59,539 bases of DNA from contig SVGW01000006.1 in the NCBI GenBank assembly GCA_015056125.1, positions 1 to 59,539 of the forward strand, read 5' to 3'. Shown piece by piece: positions 16,479-25,812 of this stretch (positions are counted from its first letter, which is position 1; each line of letters begins with the position of its first letter). This stretch comes from Clostridiales bacterium (GTDB lineage Bacteria > Bacillota > Clostridia > Christensenellales > Aristaeellaceae). A program made the position numbers and the translations under genes. The notes under the pieces are model-generated. The model was not told the DNA's origin, did no database searches, and was given only the letters and a program-made list of their open reading frames with translations.

Positions 16479-17201
16479 ATGCGATTTGAAGGAAAAGTAG
16501 CTGTAGTGACCGGTGCCGGTCGGGGAATTGGCCTTGCCTGCGCGGCGGAACTGCTGGAAGGCGGCGCTTATGTGGTGGTCATGGATGTGGCGGAAGCGGC
16601 CCTTGCGGAAGCGGATGCCCGCCTGAAGGCCATCGGAAGCGCATATGAACTGATGGTATGCGATGTAAGTGATGAAGACAAGGTGAAGGAACTGCTTAAG
16701 GGCGTGGAAGAAAAGCAGGGCCATATTGATATTTTGATCAACAATGCCGGCATTTACCGGGAAGGTAGAGATCGGTTTGTCAACCAGAAAAGCGATGTGT
16801 GGAAGAAGCGCATTGACGTGAATATCTACGGAACCCTCTATCCCACCCATGCGGTGCTGCCTGGCATGATTGAGCGGAAATACGGCCGCATTGTGAACCT
16901 GGCTTCCGTTGCAGGTGTGTATGGACTGCGCAACATGGTGGACTATTCCCTCACCAAGGGCGCCGTGATCGCCTTTACCGCTGCCCTTGCTAAGGAAGTG
17001 GGCCCCCACAACATCACTGTGAATGCTATTTCTCCCGGCAATATCAGCGTGGATGGGACGGATAGATCCGGCATGTCTTTCCTGGAGCGCTCCGGTACCC
17101 CGGAAGAATGCGCTCATGCCATTTGCTTCCTGGCCAGCGATGACGCCAGCTTTATTTCCGGCCAGAATTATCAGGTGGACGGCAGCCGGAAAACGATGTA
17201 A
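16479..17201 (+). CDS. Short-chain dehydrogenase/reductase (SDR)
   Basis: A 240-residue classical SDR. It has the cofactor motif VVTGAGRGIGLACA, the structural NNAG in ILINNAGIYREG, the catalytic Ser (LASVAGVYG) and the YSLTK active-site Tyr-Lys pair, then the substrate-loop region NAISPGNISVDGTD. It catalyses NAD(P)(H)-dependent interconversion of an alcohol and a ketone; the family includes FabG and sugar dehydrogenases and the substrate is not evident. The ATG at 16479 follows GAGG. The divergent AraC-type gene is its probable regulator. Confidence 0.9.
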   Translation: MRFEGKVAVVTGAGRGIGLACAAELLEGGAYVVVMDVAEAALAEADARLKAIGSAYELMVCDVSDEDKVKELLKGVEEKQGHIDILINNAGIYREGRDRFVNQKSDVWKKRIDVNIYGTLYPTHAVLPGMIERKYGRIVNLASVAGVYGLRNMVDYSLTKGAVIAFTAALAKEVGPHNITVNAISPGNISVDGTDRSGMSFLERSGTPEECAHAICFLASDDASFISGQNYQVDGSRKTM

Positions 17202-17221
17202 TCATTATCACCATCAATATG

Positions 17222-17254
17222 CCTGCTTCCCTTCTTGGAGGCAGGTTTTCTTTT
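17222..17254 (+). terminator. Terminator of the SDR gene
   Basis: CCTGC-TTCC pairs with GGA-GCAGG across a short loop, followed by TTTTCTTTTG. Confidence 0.65.
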
Positions 17255-17329
17255 GCTCTTACGCTTGCCTTTCCAAAGAAATTTGATATAATAAATAAGA
17301 TAGCAAACCTACCATGGAAAGGATACAGC

Positions 17330-18130
17330 ATGCGATTCACCTTTTGCCCGCTGTATAGCGGGTCCAGCGGAAATGCGCTGTTTATCGGCGCAGGAGACAC
17401 CCGAATTTTAATAGACGCCGGAATGCCCGGAAAAGCCATTGAAGGCGCGCTGAGAGAAATCGGCATTTTGCCGGAAACATTGGATGGCATTGCCGTTACC
17501 CACGAGCATAGCGACCATGTAAAAGGCGTGGGGATTATAAGCCGCAAATATCACGTACCCATTTATGCTAATGAGCGCACCTGGAACGCTATGGCCCGCT
17601 CCATTGGCGAAGTGCAGCCCCGGGATCGGCGGATTTTTGAGGATGAAGAGGATTTCTATATTGGGGATCTGGCTCTGCATCCCTTTTCCATCCCTCATGA
17701 CGCGGCGGACCCTGTGGGCTACCGGGTGTTTTACGGCGGGCGCAGCGTGGCAACGGCTACGGATATGGGGTATATGCAAAAAAAAGTATTGAAAATTCTT
17801 TCCGGGGTGGACGTGCTTTTGCTGGAAAGCAATCATGATCCCGATCTGTTGATGCAAAATCCCCATTATTCCTCCTATCTAAAGCAGCGGATTCTCAGCA
17901 ATCACGGCCATTTATCCAATGAGGCCAGCGCAGAAGCGCTTTTGAAGCTGTATGAAACCGGGGTGCGCCAGGTGCTGCTGGGGCATTTGAGCGCAGAAAA
18001 TAACACGCCGGAATTGGCCCTGGCTACGGCAATGGAAAAGCTGTGCCAGGCAGGAATCGCCGTGAATGAAGAAATCGGCCTGGGCCTTGCCTGGCGGGAC
18101 CGGGTGAGCAAAAAATTTGAAATAGAGTGA
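17330..18130 (+). CDS. YycJ/WalJ-type metallo-beta-lactamase-fold protein
   Basis: A 266-residue metal-dependent hydrolase of the YycJ (WalJ) group, a possible nuclease with a role linked to cell-wall and division control in Bacillus. The start RFTFCPLYSGSSGNALFIG is typical of the subfamily, the metal motif VTHEHSDHVKG lies near residue 60, and later ligands are in TATDMG and LLGHLSAENNTPELA. The ATG at 17330 follows GGAAAGG. In Bacillus yycJ sits with walRK; here it leads an MBL-comEC-holA-rsmG run instead. Confidence 0.85.
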   Translation: MRFTFCPLYSGSSGNALFIGAGDTRILIDAGMPGKAIEGALREIGILPETLDGIAVTHEHSDHVKGVGIISRKYHVPIYANERTWNAMARSIGEVQPRDRRIFEDEEDFYIGDLALHPFSIPHDAADPVGYRVFYGGRSVATATDMGYMQKKVLKILSGVDVLLLESNHDPDLLMQNPHYSSYLKQRILSNHGHLSNEASAEALLKLYETGVRQVLLGHLSAENNTPELALATAMEKLCQAGIAVNEEIGLGLAWRDRVSKKFEIE

Positions 18131-18149
18131 AGAAAAGCGAGGAAAAAAT

Positions 18150-18857
18150 ATGAAGCTGCATATTCTGGGCTGCCATGGGCCTTTTCCCGGAGCGGAGGGC
18201 GCCACATCCGGCTATCTTATTGAGCATAAGGGGCAGGCGATTCTCATGGACTGCGGCTCCGGCGTGCTGGGGCGGCTGATGAAAAAGTGGGATCCTAAAG
18301 AGCTTAGCGGCATTGTGATGAGCCATCTTCATTTTGATCACGCCTGTGATCTATTGGTGCTGCGGTATTATCTGGAGAAGATGGGGAAGCAGATCAAGGT
18401 GTATGTGCCGGGGGAAGATCAATCTCCTTTCCGGGCGCTTCTGGAATCTTCTGCCTTTGAAGTGCTTCCGTATCCTGAAAAGCTGACCCTGGCGGGGCTT
18501 GATATTACTTCTTTCCCGGTGCGCCATCCCGTTCCCTGCCGGGCGATTCGCTTCACCGATGGTGAAAAAACGCTGGTATTCACCGGCGATACCAACAATT
18601 GCGATGGACTTTCCGATTTTGCGAAAGGCGCGAATGTATTGCTGGCGGACGGCGCATTTCTGGAAAGCGAATGGAATGAGAAGCTGCCCCATATGAGCGC
18701 AGCGGGCACGGCTCGCCTGGCTGTGGAAGCCAAGGCGGAAAGGCTGTATGTGACCCATCTGCCCATTCACCATGCGCCGGAAACCCTGGAAAATGAAGCC
18801 AAGGCGATTTTTCCCCATGCGCAGGCAGTGAAGCCCGGGATGGTGATCTCCCTGTGA
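18150..18857 (+). CDS. MBL-fold metal-dependent hydrolase
   Basis: A 235-residue metallo-beta-lactamase-fold protein with the metal site SHLHFDHACDLLVL, the aspartate in VFTGDTNNCDG, and the final ligands in YVTHLPIHHAP. It resembles RNase Z-like and lactonase-like hydrolases; the substrate is unknown. It lies 19 bases after the yycJ-like gene and its stop overlaps the GTG start of comEC by four bases, so expression is coupled to DNA uptake and replication genes. The first residues KLHILGCHGPFPGAEGATSGYL are typical of the family. Confidence 0.85.
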   Translation: MKLHILGCHGPFPGAEGATSGYLIEHKGQAILMDCGSGVLGRLMKKWDPKELSGIVMSHLHFDHACDLLVLRYYLEKMGKQIKVYVPGEDQSPFRALLESSAFEVLPYPEKLTLAGLDITSFPVRHPVPCRAIRFTDGEKTLVFTGDTNNCDGLSDFAKGANVLLADGAFLESEWNEKLPHMSAAGTARLAVEAKAERLYVTHLPIHHAPETLENEAKAIFPHAQAVKPGMVISL

Positions 18858-21163
18858 AGAAGATACGCCCGTTCCATCATCAGCGGCCCCTGGCGGCGTT
18901 TGCCCTTGCCTATGGCGCCGGGATATGGGCGGGCGTTCGCTTTTCCTGGCAGCCGATTCCGATCCTGTTGGCATTGCTCCTTTCTGTGGGGCTGATCATT
19001 CTGTTAAAGAAAGGCGGCAGGCGAGCCATTGCCGGATGGATGTGCGCGGCATTATGCGCAGGCTACCTGCTGGCGGGCCTTATTTGCAACCCTTCTTTGC
19101 CGCCCAAGGGCCGCTATCTGGTGACGGGTATTGCGGCTCAGGATATGGTGATTCGGGAGGATGGAAAGGTGGGCGGGTATCTTGAACAAGTTACCCTGGA
19201 AGGCGATAACGTCAAAACCGATGCTCCCAGGGTGTATTGGACATATGTGCCGGAGGCGGATCATCCCTTTTTGCCCCTGGAGGGACAAAGCGTATCCTTT
19301 TTGGCCACTCTCTATTATCCGAATGATCAGGATAACCCCTATGGCTTCGATTTTCGGCTTTTCCTTTTGCAAAGGGGCGTTTCCATCGGTGTATCCGGGG
19401 CTAACGATGCCGTGATTACCGGCACGCCCACAAGGGGCGTTGCCTCTCTTTTTTATCAGGCCAGAAAAGCATTGAGCAGGCAGATTCAATTGATCTTTGG
19501 GGAAGAAAGCGCTTTGCCCGAAGCGTTGCTGGTGGGCGTGAAGGATCATTTGCCGGAGGAAACCACCCGGCTTTTTTCCGATGCGGGCGTTGCGCATATT
19601 CTTTCTGTATCCGGTCTCCATGTGGCGTTATTGGCCAGCGTGCTCATGTGGCCGCTGCGCAGCTTATTATCGCCCGGGAAAAGATTTGGCGTGATGAGTA
19701 TATTCCTGGTGGCGTATTGTGCGCTGCTGGATTTTGCTGCGCCGGTGGTGCGGGCGTCGCTGCTTTTGCTCTTTGCCCAGGCGCGAAGGATGGTAAGGAA
19801 GGCACCCGACCAATTGACTACGCTGGCGGCTGCATTCCTGATGATTTTGCTGGTACGCCCCTTGGATTTATTTTCGGCGTCCTTCCAGCTTTCCTTTGCC
19901 GCCGTGCTGGGCATTGCGCTTTTTACCGAGCAATTGACGGCCAAATTGCATTTTTTCAAATTTCGATCCGTGATGGAAGGCTGCGCTGTGACGATCGGCG
20001 CCACAGCCGGCACGGCAATTCCTACTATTCAATTGTTTAACCGCTTTTCAATCATTGGAATATGGATCAATCCGGTGGTTTGCGCATTTTTATCCATTCT
20101 GCTTCCTGTCTATGCGCTTGTTGCGCTGGTGGGATGCATCTATCTGCCTTTGGGGCAGATGCTGGCAGGACCGGTGAATTTTGCAGCGTCTTTGGTGATT
20201 CGGGGCATTGAATGGATGGGCGCGCTGCCTTTTGCCACGGTGAATTGCCCGAATCTTCCTTTCTATGTGGTGCTTGCGCTGGTATTTGCCATGCTGCTTT
20301 TCAGCCGTTATGTGGTGTGGCCAGGAAGAACACGGCTGATAGCCGGCGTGTGCAGCGTGGCAGCGGCGACGATGATTTGGCCCCTGTCCACATGCCGGGA
20401 TGTGCAGTATATTCAATTGGATGCAGGCCAAGCGGATTGCGCCATGGTGCTGGATGGAAATGAAACCTGGGTGCTGGATGCAGGCGACTATGGCGGCGAT
20501 TTGGCTTCTTACCTAAAGGCCACAGGAAGAAGGGCCGATCATGTGCTGATCACCCATCTTCATAGCGATCATTGCCTGGGTCTCAATGAGCTGATGGAAG
20601 AACATGTGTCCATCGGCGTGATCTATTTGCCTGTGGGCGCCCTTGATCAGGAAGTGGCGGAGGAATGCAGGGAAGTGATTGCTGCGGCAGAGCGCACAGG
20701 CGCGGATATTCGTTTCCTTTCAGCAGGTGACGTGCTGGAAAGTGAGCGCACAAAGATCACAGTTACATGGCCAAATGGGGATGCAGTAAAGCCAGGCCAT
20801 GATCCCAATCGCTTTGCCCTGGCCCTTTTATGGGATTTGGATGGCGTGAAGCTATTTTCCGCCAGCGATTTGGAGGGAAATTTTGAGCATTACGCGGCCA
20901 TGGATGCGGATGTGCTGAAAGTATCCCATCATGGCAGTAAAAATGAAACAAGGGAGCGCTTTTTGGAAATGGTATCACCTCAGATCGCGTTGATTACCGC
21001 CAGTGAAGGCAGCAGCACCCATCCTCATCCCGATACTTCAAATCGCCTTGCACAATCCGGCGTTTCGGTTTACAATATAGGAGAAACCGGCGCGCTCACC
21101 ATTCGCGTGAAGGATGGCGATGCGGCCATTACCACTTTCCATCAAGCAGAGGAGAAAAAATGA
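18854..21163 (+). CDS. comEC: DNA internalization channel protein ComEC/Rec2
   Basis: A 769-residue membrane protein that carries single-stranded DNA across the cytoplasmic membrane during transformation. It has an N-terminal DUF4131 region with two or three membrane segments, the Competence domain with FSDAGVAHILSVSGLHVALLAS and many helices (residues about 220-500), and a C-terminal metallo-beta-lactamase domain with ITHLHSDHCLGLNEL near residue 566, thought to degrade the non-transported strand. All parts look intact. GTG start in a four-base overlap with the preceding gene; holA overlaps its end, the same neighbour as in Bacillus. Confidence 0.93.
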   Translation: MKKIRPFHHQRPLAAFALAYGAGIWAGVRFSWQPIPILLALLLSVGLIILLKKGGRRAIAGWMCAALCAGYLLAGLICNPSLPPKGRYLVTGIAAQDMVIREDGKVGGYLEQVTLEGDNVKTDAPRVYWTYVPEADHPFLPLEGQSVSFLATLYYPNDQDNPYGFDFRLFLLQRGVSIGVSGANDAVITGTPTRGVASLFYQARKALSRQIQLIFGEESALPEALLVGVKDHLPEETTRLFSDAGVAHILSVSGLHVALLASVLMWPLRSLLSPGKRFGVMSIFLVAYCALLDFAAPVVRASLLLLFAQARRMVRKAPDQLTTLAAAFLMILLVRPLDLFSASFQLSFAAVLGIALFTEQLTAKLHFFKFRSVMEGCAVTIGATAGTAIPTIQLFNRFSIIGIWINPVVCAFLSILLPVYALVALVGCIYLPLGQMLAGPVNFAASLVIRGIEWMGALPFATVNCPNLPFYVVLALVFAMLLFSRYVVWPGRTRLIAGVCSVAAATMIWPLSTCRDVQYIQLDAGQADCAMVLDGNETWVLDAGDYGGDLASYLKATGRRADHVLITHLHSDHCLGLNELMEEHVSIGVIYLPVGALDQEVAEECREVIAAAERTGADIRFLSAGDVLESERTKITVTWPNGDAVKPGHDPNRFALALLWDLDGVKLFSASDLEGNFEHYAAMDADVLKVSHHGSKNETRERFLEMVSPQIALITASEGSSTHPHPDTSNRLAQSGVSVYNIGETGALTIRVKDGDAAITTFHQAEEKK

Positions 21164-22194
21164 AGCACGGGGAATTTTTTGCGGCGGTGAAAAAAGGCGA
21201 GATTGCCCGCTGCTATCTATTTGAAGGGGAAGAGGAGTATACCAAGCGCTCGGCGCTGAAAATGATTCGCGCAGCAATAGCGGAGGGCGATTTTGCCGCC
21301 ATGAATGACGCCAGGCTCATGGACCCGGCTCCGGATGCTTTGATTGCTGCGGCGGAAACCCTGCCCTTTCTCAGTGATCGCAGGTTCCTTGAAATCAGGG
21401 ATTGCGCCATGCTGCAAACGGGCAAGGCCAAAGAATATGATGAAGACAGCGCGGTGAAGCGCCTGGATGAATATATGGACCATCTGCCGGATACGGTGTG
21501 CATGGTATTTTATGTGCGCGGAAAAGCGGATGGAAGAAAGAAGCTGTATCAGATTCTAAAGAAAAAGGCATGCATCGTTTCCTTTGATCCTCTGGATGAT
21601 AAGGAATTAGCCCAATGGATCGCCAAGAGACTGGCCAAGGACGGGAAAAGGATCAGCGTGGGCGCCTGCCAGCGACTGTGGTTTTCGGCGGGCAGGGAGC
21701 TGACGCTGCTGGAAAATGAAATTGGAAAGCTCAGCGCCTATGCAGGCGGCCGCGATGAAATTACAGAAGCGGATATTCAGGAAATCTGTGTAAAGTCTAC
21801 TGAATTTAAGGTATACGATATGGCGGATACCCTGCTTTCCGGCCAGGGCACCAAGGCCTTTGAAATGCTGGATGGATTGCTCAGGGAAGGGGAAGAGCGG
21901 CTGATGCTTTTATCTCTGCTGGGCCGCCAGTGCCGCCAGCTGCGCTATGCTAAGGCGCTTTTCGCCAAGGGCGCTCAGGCGGGGGAGATTGCCGGTAAAA
22001 TCGGCGTGCCGCCCTTTGCAGTGAGAAAAACGCTGGAACTGGCCCGGGCTTACTCCATGGAACAGCTTGACCAGATGACGAAAATGTGCCTGGAAACGGA
22101 ATATTTGGTGAAAAGCGGTCAATTGATGGATGCAGGGGCTTTGGAACAGGTAATGCTCAAAATATTGGCTTTGAGAGGAAAGAAAAATGGCTGA
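21160..22194 (+). CDS. holA: DNA polymerase III subunit delta
   Basis: A 344-residue clamp-loader subunit that opens the sliding clamp on DNA. The N-terminal HolA domain has YLFEGEEEYTKRSALKMI (the degenerate P-loop region), and the C-terminal helical collar contains LLSLLGRQCRQLRYAKAL. The length fits the family. ATGA overlap with comEC upstream and an eight-base overlap with rsmG downstream. The comEC-holA order is conserved in Bacillota. Confidence 0.92.
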   Translation: MKHGEFFAAVKKGEIARCYLFEGEEEYTKRSALKMIRAAIAEGDFAAMNDARLMDPAPDALIAAAETLPFLSDRRFLEIRDCAMLQTGKAKEYDEDSAVKRLDEYMDHLPDTVCMVFYVRGKADGRKKLYQILKKKACIVSFDPLDDKELAQWIAKRLAKDGKRISVGACQRLWFSAGRELTLLENEIGKLSAYAGGRDEITEADIQEICVKSTEFKVYDMADTLLSGQGTKAFEMLDGLLREGEERLMLLSLLGRQCRQLRYAKALFAKGAQAGEIAGKIGVPPFAVRKTLELARAYSMEQLDQMTKMCLETEYLVKSGQLMDAGALEQVMLKILALRGKKNG

Positions 22195-22912
22195 TTTGAA
22201 ACATGCGCTGCTGGAGGCTGGCTTGAATATTCCGGATGAGCGGATAGAGCGCTTGAATATTTATCATGAAATGCTGCTGGAATGGAATGAAAAAATGGAT
22301 TTAACCAGCGTATCCAAGGAGGATATGGCCGCCCGGCATTTTCTGGATTCCTTGATGCCGCTGATGCAGGGGCGTCTTTTTCCGGAGGGAATCAAGCTCA
22401 TCGATGTGGGCACGGGCGCAGGTTTTCCGGGGCTTCCTTTGGCCATTGCGCGGCCTGATATGCAGGTGACGCTGCTGGAAGCCCAGGGAAAGCGGTGCCA
22501 GTTTCTTTCTGCGGTGTGCCAGCGGCTGGAGCTTGCCAACGTGGAAGTGATCAATGATCGGGCGGAAGTATTTGGCAGGGTGGATGGGCGCAGAGAAAGC
22601 TATGACCGGGCGGTGGCCCGGGCAGTAGCGCCGCTGAATATTTTATGCGAATATCTTTTGCCCTTTGTGAAGGTGGGAGGAATGGCCCTTTGCTGGAAGG
22701 GACCTGCCGTAGCGGAGGAACAGAAGGATGGCGCCGCCGCTGCCTTGAAGCTTGGCGGTCAATTGGATTTCCTGATCGAAATGGCTATGCCGGGAAAGGA
22801 AAGCGGCCACGTGCTGGCGGTTATTCAAAAAACAGAAGAAACCATTCCCCAATATCCGCGGAAAAACGGCATTCCTGCCAAGCGTCCCCTAAAAGCTGAT
22901 AAGGAATCCTGA
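22187..22912 (+). CDS. rsmG: 16S rRNA (guanine527-N7)-methyltransferase
   Basis: A 241-residue SAM-dependent methyltransferase (GidB/RsmG) that modifies G527 of 16S rRNA. Motifs are LTSVSKEDMAARHFLDSL, the SAM-binding LIDVGTGAGFPGLPLAIARP, and RAVAPLNILCEYLLPFVKVGG. Its start overlaps holA by eight bases. In Bacillus it lies in mnmE-mnmG-rsmG-noc near the origin; here mnmE and mnmG are absent from the window, but rsmG is still followed by a noc-like gene after a strong terminator. Confidence 0.94.
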   Translation: MADLKHALLEAGLNIPDERIERLNIYHEMLLEWNEKMDLTSVSKEDMAARHFLDSLMPLMQGRLFPEGIKLIDVGTGAGFPGLPLAIARPDMQVTLLEAQGKRCQFLSAVCQRLELANVEVINDRAEVFGRVDGRRESYDRAVARAVAPLNILCEYLLPFVKVGGMALCWKGPAVAEEQKDGAAAALKLGGQLDFLIEMAMPGKESGHVLAVIQKTEETIPQYPRKNGIPAKRPLKADKES

Positions 22913-22956
22913 TGTATTCTGCGAAATCGAAAATTCTATGTCGCACGGTTCCAGGG

Positions 22957-22992
22957 CCTCCTGCCGAAAAAATGGCAGGAGGTTTTCTTTTT
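22957..22992 (+). terminator. Terminator of the comEC-holA-rsmG operon
   Basis: CCTCCTGCC (22957-22965) pairs perfectly with GGCAGGAGG (22974-22982), followed by TTTTCTTTTT. Confidence 0.9.
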
Positions 22993-23104
22993 CACGGAGA
23001 AATGAATGGCAAGGAGCGCGGCCGGAGCCCTGAAAACCAGGGGGAGGGCAGGAGGGGCCCGGCTGCGCCCCGATTCATCGGATCAAATGAAAAGGAGGCG
23101 GGCC

Positions 23105-23917
23105 ATGAGCGTTTTGCAGGAAGGAAGCCAGGGAAATGGTCGCCAGGTATGCTGGCTGCCCATGGATTCCATCTTTCCAAATCCCGGGCAGCCCAGAAAA
23201 GAATTTAATGATTTTGCGCTGATGGAGCTGGCATCCTCCATTCGGCAATTCGGCCTTTTGCAGCCCATTACTGTACAGAAGAAAAAGGCGGGATATGAAA
23301 TTGTGATGGGGGAAAGGCGATACCGTGCATGCCAGATGCTGGGGTTTACCCATATTGATGCTTTTGTGCTGCCTGCTGCACAAGATGATTGCGCATTCCT
23401 TGCGTTGATTGAAAATATCCAGCGGGAAAACCTGCATTACTTTGAAGAGGCAGAGGCATATGCTGAACTGCTTAAGCAAGGAATCACCCAGGAAGCATTG
23501 GCCAGACGGCTGGGGAAAAGTGCATCTGGTATTGCCAATAAGCTGAGGCTTATGAAATTGGAGCCGGAATTGAGGCATTTTTTGATGGAGGAAGGGCTAT
23601 CCGAGCGCCATGCCCGGGCGCTTCTTTCCCTTCCGGATGCCAAAGGGCGGGAGAGGATCGCCCATCAGGCGGCCTTGCAGCATCTGACGGTGCGGGAAAC
23701 AGAAATGCTGGTGCAGCGGGCACAAAAGCGGCTGCCTGTGCCGCCGCCGCCCCGCCGTATGATTTCTTTGGTACGGGATTACAGGCTTTATCTCAATGCC
23801 ATCAAAAGCGTGGTGGCCCAGATGCAGGAAACAGGGGTGGAAACGCAGATGGATATAAAAGAAGCCTCTGGCTGGGTGGACGTGTGCATTCGGATACCCA
23901 AACGAAGAGAAAAATAA
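23105..23917 (+). CDS. noc: ParB/Noc-family nucleoid occlusion-type protein
   Basis: A 270-residue ParB-fold DNA-binding protein. It has PNPGQPRKEF, the CTP-binding motif region GERRYRACQMLGF and ENIQRENLHYFEEAEAY, then the helix-turn-helix ITQEALARRLGKSASGIANKLRLMKLEPEL. The IANKLRL reading is closer to Noc than to Spo0J, and the position after rsmG also fits Noc, which keeps division from occurring over the nucleoid. The ATG at 23105 follows AGGAGG; longer frames upstream lack that site. No parA/soj or second parB lies beside it. A ParB function cannot be excluded. Confidence 0.82.
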   Translation: MSVLQEGSQGNGRQVCWLPMDSIFPNPGQPRKEFNDFALMELASSIRQFGLLQPITVQKKKAGYEIVMGERRYRACQMLGFTHIDAFVLPAAQDDCAFLALIENIQRENLHYFEEAEAYAELLKQGITQEALARRLGKSASGIANKLRLMKLEPELRHFLMEEGLSERHARALLSLPDAKGRERIAHQAALQHLTVRETEMLVQRAQKRLPVPPPPRRMISLVRDYRLYLNAIKSVVAQMQETGVETQMDIKEASGWVDVCIRIPKRREK

Positions 23918-24013
23918 TATTCTGTTATTCATTCTATATTCAAAATTTCTTCACAGATGTGAATTATCATGAACATATGGACAAGCTTTTGTCCATCCTC
24001 TCTCCCCTTCTTA

Positions 24014-24056
24014 AAGGCGGGCCTACGGCGCACAAGCGCTGTGGGCCTTGCTTTTT
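24014..24056 (+). terminator. Probable terminator of noc
   Basis: AAGGC (24014-24018) pairs with GCCTT (24045-24049), with an inner GCGC/GCGC stem, followed by CTTTTTG. A separate perfect palindrome, ATGGACAA/TTGTCCAT with a GCTT loop, lies at 23977-23996 without a T-run. Confidence 0.55.
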
Positions 24057-24079
24057 GATGAAAAAAAGGGAAAATTATT

Positions 24080-24108
24080 TTGATGGCGAATAATTATATT
24101 GATACAAT
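24080..24108 (+). promoter_or_regulatory. Promoter of the tandem hydrolase genes
   Basis: TTGATG (24080-24085), 17-base spacer, TACAAT (24103-24108), 20 bases upstream of the first hydrolase start. Confidence 0.6.
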
Positions 24109-24128
24109 AGGCGAAAGGAAGGGACAGC

Positions 24129-24956
24129 ATGAGTATTCGGAGTATTAAAAATAATCCGGGCTTAAAGGGCATCGCAATAATGAAGCCTGCGCTGATTTAT
24201 TCCAATGCGCACAATCTTGAAGCTGTTGTTTTAAAGCCTGTAAACAAGGAAAATCAGAAAAAACCCGCCATCGTATTCGTACAGGGATCCGGTTTTGGAA
24301 AGCCTGTCATTTATACCAAAATTCCTCATTTGGCCAGGTATGCAAAAGCGGGATATGTGGTGATGAGCATCTGCCATCGGAGCTGCCGCGAAGGGCATCC
24401 TTTCCCGGCTTATCTGGAAGATGTAAAATGCGGCATCCGCTATCTGCGGGCGCATGCCGAAGAATACGGCATTGATCCGGAGAAAATAGGGATTCTGGGC
24501 ACATCTTCCGGCGCCAATGCTGCCATGCTGGCCGCCATGACGTCCAATGATCCGCGCTATAAAACGGAAGAATATGCTGAATACAGCGATCATGTGGCGT
24601 GCGCGGCAGAATGCTTCGGCCCAAGCCTGATGGAAAAAATGCCGGAGGAACTGCTGGCAAAGCTGCGCGGCCCCTTGAGCGGCTCCCGTGATGCGATGGA
24701 AGTGATGCGGGAAATGAGCCCATATTATCTTGTGAATGAACATTCACAGACGCCTCCTCTTCTTATTTTGCACGGGGACGCCGATCCGGTTGTTCCCTAT
24801 GAACAGGGAAAACTTCTTTACGATAAAATGACGTCGCTTGGAAAGAACGTGGAAATGATCCGGATAGAGGGCGCAGATCATGAAAGCAGCAGCTGGAGTG
24901 AAGAAGTGTATGCATTGATCCATGAATTTTTCGATCAGCATTTGAAAACATTATAA
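24129..24956 (+). CDS. Alpha/beta-hydrolase (esterase/acetylxylan-esterase-like), copy 1
   Basis: A 275-residue cytoplasmic alpha/beta-hydrolase with the nucleophile elbow GTSSGAN (GxSxG), the acid residue in LHGDADPVVPYEQG, and the catalytic histidine in GADHES. The oxyanion region FVQGSGF replaces the usual HGGG. HRSCREGHPFPAYLEDVKCGIRYLR matches the BD-FAE/lipase-esterase layout. It probably hydrolyses a small ester; the substrate is unknown. It is followed 17 bases later by a paralogue of the same length, evidently a tandem duplication. Confidence 0.82.
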   Translation: MSIRSIKNNPGLKGIAIMKPALIYSNAHNLEAVVLKPVNKENQKKPAIVFVQGSGFGKPVIYTKIPHLARYAKAGYVVMSICHRSCREGHPFPAYLEDVKCGIRYLRAHAEEYGIDPEKIGILGTSSGANAAMLAAMTSNDPRYKTEEYAEYSDHVACAAECFGPSLMEKMPEELLAKLRGPLSGSRDAMEVMREMSPYYLVNEHSQTPPLLILHGDADPVVPYEQGKLLYDKMTSLGKNVEMIRIEGADHESSSWSEEVYALIHEFFDQHLKTL

Positions 24957-24973
24957 CGAAGAGAGAAATCAAT

Positions 24974-25798
24974 ATGAGTTTTGTTAGTTTAAAAAATAAT
25001 CCTGATCTGAAAGGCATCGTTACAGCCCATAAAAGCTTCATCTATTCTGAACGTCACCAGCTGGAAGCCATCCTGATTTCCCCTGCAAATTTTAATAACA
25101 CGAATAAGGCTGCCATTTTGTTTGTGCAGGGTTCGGGTTTCAAAGGTCCTTTGCTTCATCCCACCAAGATTCATCATTTGAGCATGCTTGCCAAGGCAGG
25201 CTATGTGGTGATGAGCATCACGCATCGGGATTACCGTGAAGGGCATCCCTTCCCTGCCTATTTGGAGGACGTGAAATGCGCCGTTCGTTATTTGCGATCC
25301 CATGCAGAGGAGTTTAACTTTAACCCGGATAAGATCGGCATGTTCGGCACTTCCTCCGGGGCCAACGCCACCATGCTCACTGCCATGACGGCCAATGATC
25401 CCAGATACAAAACGGAAGAATATGCTGAGTACAGCGATCACGTTGCCTGCGCTGTGCAGGCCTTTGGCCCTACATTTATGGAAAAAATGCCGGATCATTT
25501 AAAAGAGGAGCTTGGGAAACCCTTGGCCGGCTTAAGGGATGAAATAGAAGTGATGCGGGAAATGAGCCCGTATTGCATTTTAAACGAAAAAACACAGATG
25601 CCGCCGCTCCTTATGATTCAAGGGAGTGCAGATCCCACTGTGCCTTATGAGCAGGCTGAATTGATGTATGAAAAAATGACGGCCTTGGGCAAGGAAGTGG
25701 ATTTCATCCGTGTGGAAGGTGCTGTGCACGAAAGGGACTGCTGGAGCGAAGAAGTGTATGCGCGGATTCACGCATTTTTTGATAAGCATTTGCTTTAA
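24974..25798 (+). CDS. Alpha/beta-hydrolase (esterase-like), copy 2
   Basis: A 274-residue paralogue of the preceding gene, sharing long stretches such as HPFPAYLEDVKC, GTSSGAN and NDPRYKTEEYAEYSDHVAC. The GxSxG serine, the aspartate in IQGSADPTVPYEQ and the histidine in GAVHERDCW are all kept, so both copies look active. Differences cluster in the loop after VQGSGF (KGPLLHPTKIHHL versus a shorter loop), which may alter substrate range. The Nudix gene follows after 14 bases, so the three form an operon. Confidence 0.82.
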   Translation: MSFVSLKNNPDLKGIVTAHKSFIYSERHQLEAILISPANFNNTNKAAILFVQGSGFKGPLLHPTKIHHLSMLAKAGYVVMSITHRDYREGHPFPAYLEDVKCAVRYLRSHAEEFNFNPDKIGMFGTSSGANATMLTAMTANDPRYKTEEYAEYSDHVACAVQAFGPTFMEKMPDHLKEELGKPLAGLRDEIEVMREMSPYCILNEKTQMPPLLMIQGSADPTVPYEQAELMYEKMTALGKEVDFIRVEGAVHERDCWSEEVYARIHAFFDKHLL

Positions 25799-25812
25799 AG
25801 CCTGGAGAAATT

